From Eubacterium aggregans (GTDB taxonomy: Bacteria; Bacillota; Clostridia; Eubacteriales; Eubacteriaceae): a stretch of 64,000 nt of DNA. The notes beneath the pieces are model-generated. The model was given only the letters and a program-made list of their open reading frames with translations, had not been told where the DNA came from and did not search any database. Positions within the stretch are counted from its first letter, which is position 1, and every line of letters starts with the position of its first letter. This document shows positions 61,422-64,000 of the stretch, one piece after another. The translations under genes and the position numbers were made by a program. Location of the stretch: contig NZ_FNRK01000011.1 in the NCBI RefSeq assembly GCF_900107815.1, positions 1-64,000 on the forward strand. Reading direction: 5' to 3'.

Positions 61422-62318
61422 ATGAAGGATAACAGCATTTTCAACCTAGCTGAGGCTATCACCTGCGCCGATGCCATCGTCATCGGGGGTGGGGCAGGGC
61501 TTTCGGCTTCAGCGGGCTTTGATTATAGCGGGGAACGATTTACCCTGTATTTCTCGGATTTTGCAGAAAAATATGGTTTCCGGGATATGTACAGTGGCGG
61601 TTTTTATCCCTACGATTCCCGGGAGGAGCACTTTGCCTATTGGTCCCGATATATCCACATCAACCGATACCAAAATCCACCAAAGCCCGTTTACCGGGAC
61701 TTATTACGGATTGCCCAGGGGAAGGATTATTTTGTCCTAACCACCAATGTGGACCACCAGTTCCAGAGGGCGGGCTTTGATAAAAAACGCCTGTTTTATA
61801 CCCAGGGGGACTACGGACGCTTCCAATGCAGTACCCCCTGCCATCAGAAAACCTACGGGAACGCCGATACCATCTCCAAAATGGTTGAGGCACAGGGGTA
61901 CAAAATTGACGAAAACAGCCTACTGACCTTGCCAGAGGGAGTCACGCCGGCAATGGCGGTTCCCTCGGACCTTATTCCCCACTGCCCAAAGTGCGGAAAG
62001 CCCATGACCATGAACCTCCGGGCGGATCATACCTTCGTGGAGGATGCAGGCTGGCACCGGGCCGCCGGATGCTACTCCGATTTCCTCCGCCACCACCAGG
62101 GACTTCATGTCCTCTACTTAGAGCTGGGGGTGGGGATGAATACCCCGGGGATTATCAAATACCCCTTTTGGAAAATGACCCAGGCCAATCCCAGGGCTAC
62201 CTATGCCTGTGTCAATACCCAAGAAGCCTACGCCCCAGCCGAAATAGCGAGACAGTCCATCCGCATTGCTGGTGATATCGGCATCACTTTAAAACACATT
62301 CAGGAGGTACTCCCATGA
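61422..62318 (+). CDS. SirTM-type sirtuin (protein ADP-ribosyltransferase)
   Basis: The ATG at 61422 gives 298 residues. IGGGAGLSASAGFDY is the NAD-binding start and TTNVDHQFQRAG replaces the usual TQNIDxLH. The catalytic histidine of deacetylases is replaced by glutamine in YTQGDYGRFQC. A CPKCGKPM pair and another CxxxC segment form the zinc module. These traits define SirTM, which ADP-ribosylates a lipoylated GcvH-like protein. The macrodomain gene overlaps by 4 bases, as in known SirTM operons. Confidence 0.9.
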   Translation: MKDNSIFNLAEAITCADAIVIGGGAGLSASAGFDYSGERFTLYFSDFAEKYGFRDMYSGGFYPYDSREEHFAYWSRYIHINRYQNPPKPVYRDLLRIAQGKDYFVLTTNVDHQFQRAGFDKKRLFYTQGDYGRFQCSTPCHQKTYGNADTISKMVEAQGYKIDENSLLTLPEGVTPAMAVPSDLIPHCPKCGKPMTMNLRADHTFVEDAGWHRAAGCYSDFLRHHQGLHVLYLELGVGMNTPGIIKYPFWKMTQANPRATYACVNTQEAYAPAEIARQSIRIAGDIGITLKHIQEVLP

Positions 62319-63121
62319 CCCAGGATGAACGACGACTTTATTTGATTCAGGCCTTGCTCAAAGAGCTGCCCCAATATGCGGGTGTTGCCATCCCAGGGGA
62401 TGAATCCGGCCAACAGCAGCTGCTGCGCAGCCTCTTTAATCTCCGTCCGCCCCTGCCAACTGACGAAGCTTTCCTAAAGATCCAGGATGCCTATCTCTCC
62501 CAACGTGTTCGGGAACGAGGTACGACCGATGCCGCTTCCCTGGTACCCTCCGAAGTCAATCCCCGAATCTTTCTCTGGCAGGGGGATATCACGACCTTAA
62601 AATGCGATGCCATCGTCAATGCGGCCAACAGTGCTTTGTTGGGGTGCTTCCAGCCCTGCCACTCCTGTATCGATAATATCATCCATACCTTTTCCGGGGT
62701 ACAGCTGCGTCTCCGATGCCATGAACTGATGGAAGCCCAGGGCCACCCGGAGTCGACCGGAACCGCCAAGATTACTCCGGGGTATAATCTGCCCTGTCAA
62801 CAGGTGCTCCATACGGTGGGGCCCATTGTATCCGGTCCACTCCAAAGCTCAGACTGTGACTTACTGGCCCAGTGCTACCGCTCCTGTCTGGAATTGGCGG
62901 TAGCCCATGGGGTAAAATCCCTGACCTTTTGTTGTATTTCCACGGGAGTTTTTCATTTTCCACAGGATCAGGCCGCTAGGATTGCCCTGGAAAGCGTATC
63001 TACCTTTTTAAAAACAGATCAAACCCTGCAACAAGTCATTTTCAATGTCTTCACCGATACCGACTTTAATCTTTATAAACAGCTTCTTACCCATACGCCG
63101 CCAACCGTTACCCACCGGTAA
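62315..63121 (+). CDS. Zinc-containing macrodomain protein (ADP-ribosyl hydrolase), SirTM partner
   Basis: A 268-residue protein. The N-terminal 75 residues are helical. The macrodomain has QGDITTLKCDAIVNAANSALLG (residues 89-110), then CFQPCHSCIDNIIHTFSG with the cysteines and histidine of the zinc site, and later HTVGP and CISTGVFHFP. This family removes ADP-ribose put on by SirTM. Coupled to the sirtuin gene, it would make modification reversible. GcvH-L and LplA2 genes of the known operon are not in the window. Confidence 0.9.
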   Translation: MTQDERRLYLIQALLKELPQYAGVAIPGDESGQQQLLRSLFNLRPPLPTDEAFLKIQDAYLSQRVRERGTTDAASLVPSEVNPRIFLWQGDITTLKCDAIVNAANSALLGCFQPCHSCIDNIIHTFSGVQLRLRCHELMEAQGHPESTGTAKITPGYNLPCQQVLHTVGPIVSGPLQSSDCDLLAQCYRSCLELAVAHGVKSLTFCCISTGVFHFPQDQAARIALESVSTFLKTDQTLQQVIFNVFTDTDFNLYKQLLTHTPPTVTHR

Positions 63122-63147
63122 CCACCCCACAATATTGTGCGTACTTC

Positions 63148-63242
63148 CTAAGGGCTTGGCCCTCTGCCTGTGGCAGTGCCTGCACTGCGGCAGCTGTGCC
63201 GAGTACTGTCCAATGGGGGCGGTGGAGAGGCTAAGGCATTGA
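63148..63242 (+). pseudogene. Remnant with a 4Fe-4S motif after the macrodomain gene
   Basis: A short stretch in one frame reads CLHCGSCAEYCPMGAVERLRH before a stop at 63240-63242, the cysteine spacing of a 4Fe-4S ferredoxin domain. No start codon fits well and there is no upstream part of such a protein. It may be the leftover end of a deleted iron-sulfur protein gene. Confidence 0.4.
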
Positions 63243-63268
63243 CCGCCCGCTCCCCGTCATAATATAAT
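63239..63268 (+). promoter_or_regulatory. Promoter before a possible small RNA
   Basis: TTGACC (63239-63244) and consensus TATAAT (63263-63268) with an 18-base spacer. No good ORF follows. Confidence 0.5.
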
Positions 63269-63274
63269 CCCCCC

Positions 63275-63432
63275 GGGATTTCATCGGAAAATCGGATGTG
63301 TCAAAATGCTCCTGTTTTTCGCATGCAATTTTATCGTCTTTAAGGGCCATGGGCAATGCTTTGTCCGCGGCCTTTTTGTTCCATCAGATAGAAGGCCAAT
63401 GTACTGCTACATTGTGCCCTCTATCTTTTTTT
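63275..63432 (+). ncRNA. Candidate small RNA with tandem terminators
   Basis: From the promoter above a transcript of about 85-160 nt would run into two terminator hairpins: GGCC..GGGCAA with TTGTCC..GGCC then TTTTT (about 63340-63368), and GATAGA..CAATGTA with TACATTG..TCTATC then TTTTTTT (63387-63431). The gap 63122-63602 otherwise holds only the 4Fe-4S remnant and a promoter for the next gene. Its function is unknown. Confidence 0.4.
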
Positions 63433-63544
63433 GCGTCGGGGTACACTTTCGAAAAAATCACAACCATGAGCTTACTTGAACCCGATGCGATATTATATAC
63501 CCTAAGCCCTCATGGCATTTCTCGGGATGGGCTCAGCCCATTCC

Positions 63545-63574
63545 TTTGACTTTTTAAGGTTTTTATATTAAAAT
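63545..63574 (+). promoter_or_regulatory. Promoter of the last TetR gene
   Basis: TTGACT (63545-63550) and TAAAAT (63569-63574), 18 bases apart, 29 bases before the start codon. Confidence 0.5.
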
Positions 63575-63602
63575 GAACACAGTTCACAAAGGGAGGTGAC
63601 CA

Positions 63603-64000
63603 ATGGCAAAGGAGACCCATACTAAAATTTTAACCATTTGTAAGGCGATTACGTCTGCCGATGGCCTGGCGGCCATCGAGATACGCCGGGTGGCTTCGGA
63701 ATGTGGCATCGCCGTGGGAACGGTGTACCGCTACTTTCCCTCCAAGACGGCTTTACTCATGGCCACGGTGGAATCCATTTGGGGGGACATCGGAGAGGAC
63801 GTGCTGAGCTGCACCCAACAGCAAAACAGCTTTATCGCCGCCGTCGAATGCCTGTACACCATCATTAAAAAGAGCAGTGAACGCTATCCGGGTTTTTATA
63901 CCGGGCATTCCCAGGTCATCCTGCCCAAACAGCGCACCGAGGGCCGTCAGGCCATGGCCGTCTGTTTCCAACTGATGAAGGCGGACTTATCCCAAAGCCT
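63603..64000 (+). CDS. TetR family regulator, cut by window edge
   Basis: The ATG at 63603 follows a perfect AGGGAGGTG ribosome site. The 132 residues visible begin with the TetR helix-turn-helix (DGLAAIEIRRVASECGIAVGTVYRYFPSKTALL). The ligand domain runs off the window. It probably controls a gene beyond the edge, for example an exporter. Confidence 0.9.
   Translation, partial: MAKETHTKILTICKAITSADGLAAIEIRRVASECGIAVGTVYRYFPSKTALLMATVESIWGDIGEDVLSCTQQQNSFIAAVECLYTIIKKSSERYPGFYTGHSQVILPKQRTEGRQAMAVCFQLMKADLSQS

Overview
The window looks like a chromosomal segment of an anaerobic Gram-positive bacterium of the Clostridia. The support is indirect: all three [FeFe]-hydrogenase maturases (HydE, HydG, HydF), small ferredoxins and iron-sulfur flavoproteins, PadR, AbrB and BglG regulators, a TPP riboswitch on thiM, AGGAGG-type ribosome binding sites, moderately GC-rich genes and U-tract terminators. 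I cannot name a species. No rRNA, tRNA, CRISPR array or prophage was seen.

Layout. 1-1500: AT-rich mobile DNA with a cut-off IS3-type transposase and an HNH endonuclease gene. 1.6-4.7 kb: an rRNA methyltransferase, a metallophosphoesterase and a probable structured RNA. 4.9-7.7 kb: an isolated eutS-eutP pair, a PadR/membrane-protein pair and a ferredoxin. 7.8-10.9 kb: a two-component system and a MATE gene with an internal stop. 11-15.3 kb: hydE-hydG-hydF, with terminator-containing leaders before hydE and hydF and a large hairpin after hydG. 15.4-18.6 kb: an AbrB-regulated ABC transporter and an intact MATE gene. 18.7-28.6 kb: two minus-strand sugar or polyol clusters, one with a galactitol-type PTS and one with kinase, dehydrogenase, aldolase and SorC regulator. 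28.7-35.8 kb: a broken surface-protein gene, glgB, a second aldolase, a glutamine amidotransferase and an iron alcohol dehydrogenase. 36-40.5 kb: a radical SAM protein and thiM-thiE-HAD-thiD under a TPP riboswitch. 40.5-47.9 kb: Tag glycosylase, an EFR1-type flavoprotein, an orphan barstar, a second metallophosphoesterase and a GntR-controlled SDR/DeoC/kinase cluster. 48-56.7 kb: molybdenum uptake (modABC) and cofactor genes (moaA, moaC, mogA, a MoeA-like protein, MOSC, XdhC, a MobA-ModE fusion). 56.7-64 kb: a TetR-regulated radical SAM gene, thioredoxin, a flavoprotein, a diguanylate cyclase facing an XRE regulator, a SirTM/macrodomain pair and a truncated TetR gene.

How it fits together. 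The hyd genes build the H-cluster of a hydrogenase encoded elsewhere. The molybdenum block imports molybdate, makes the cofactor and, through XdhC, the MoeA-like protein and the cytidylyltransferase-like fusion, points to a molybdenum hydroxylase also encoded elsewhere. The thi operon salvages thiamine and has no de novo genes here. Three genes are broken by single changes: a TAG in one MATE gene and one-base frameshifts in a BglG-type regulator and a surface protein. Several intergenic gaps hold long imperfect hairpins or promoter-to-terminator RNA units that the coding genes do not explain.
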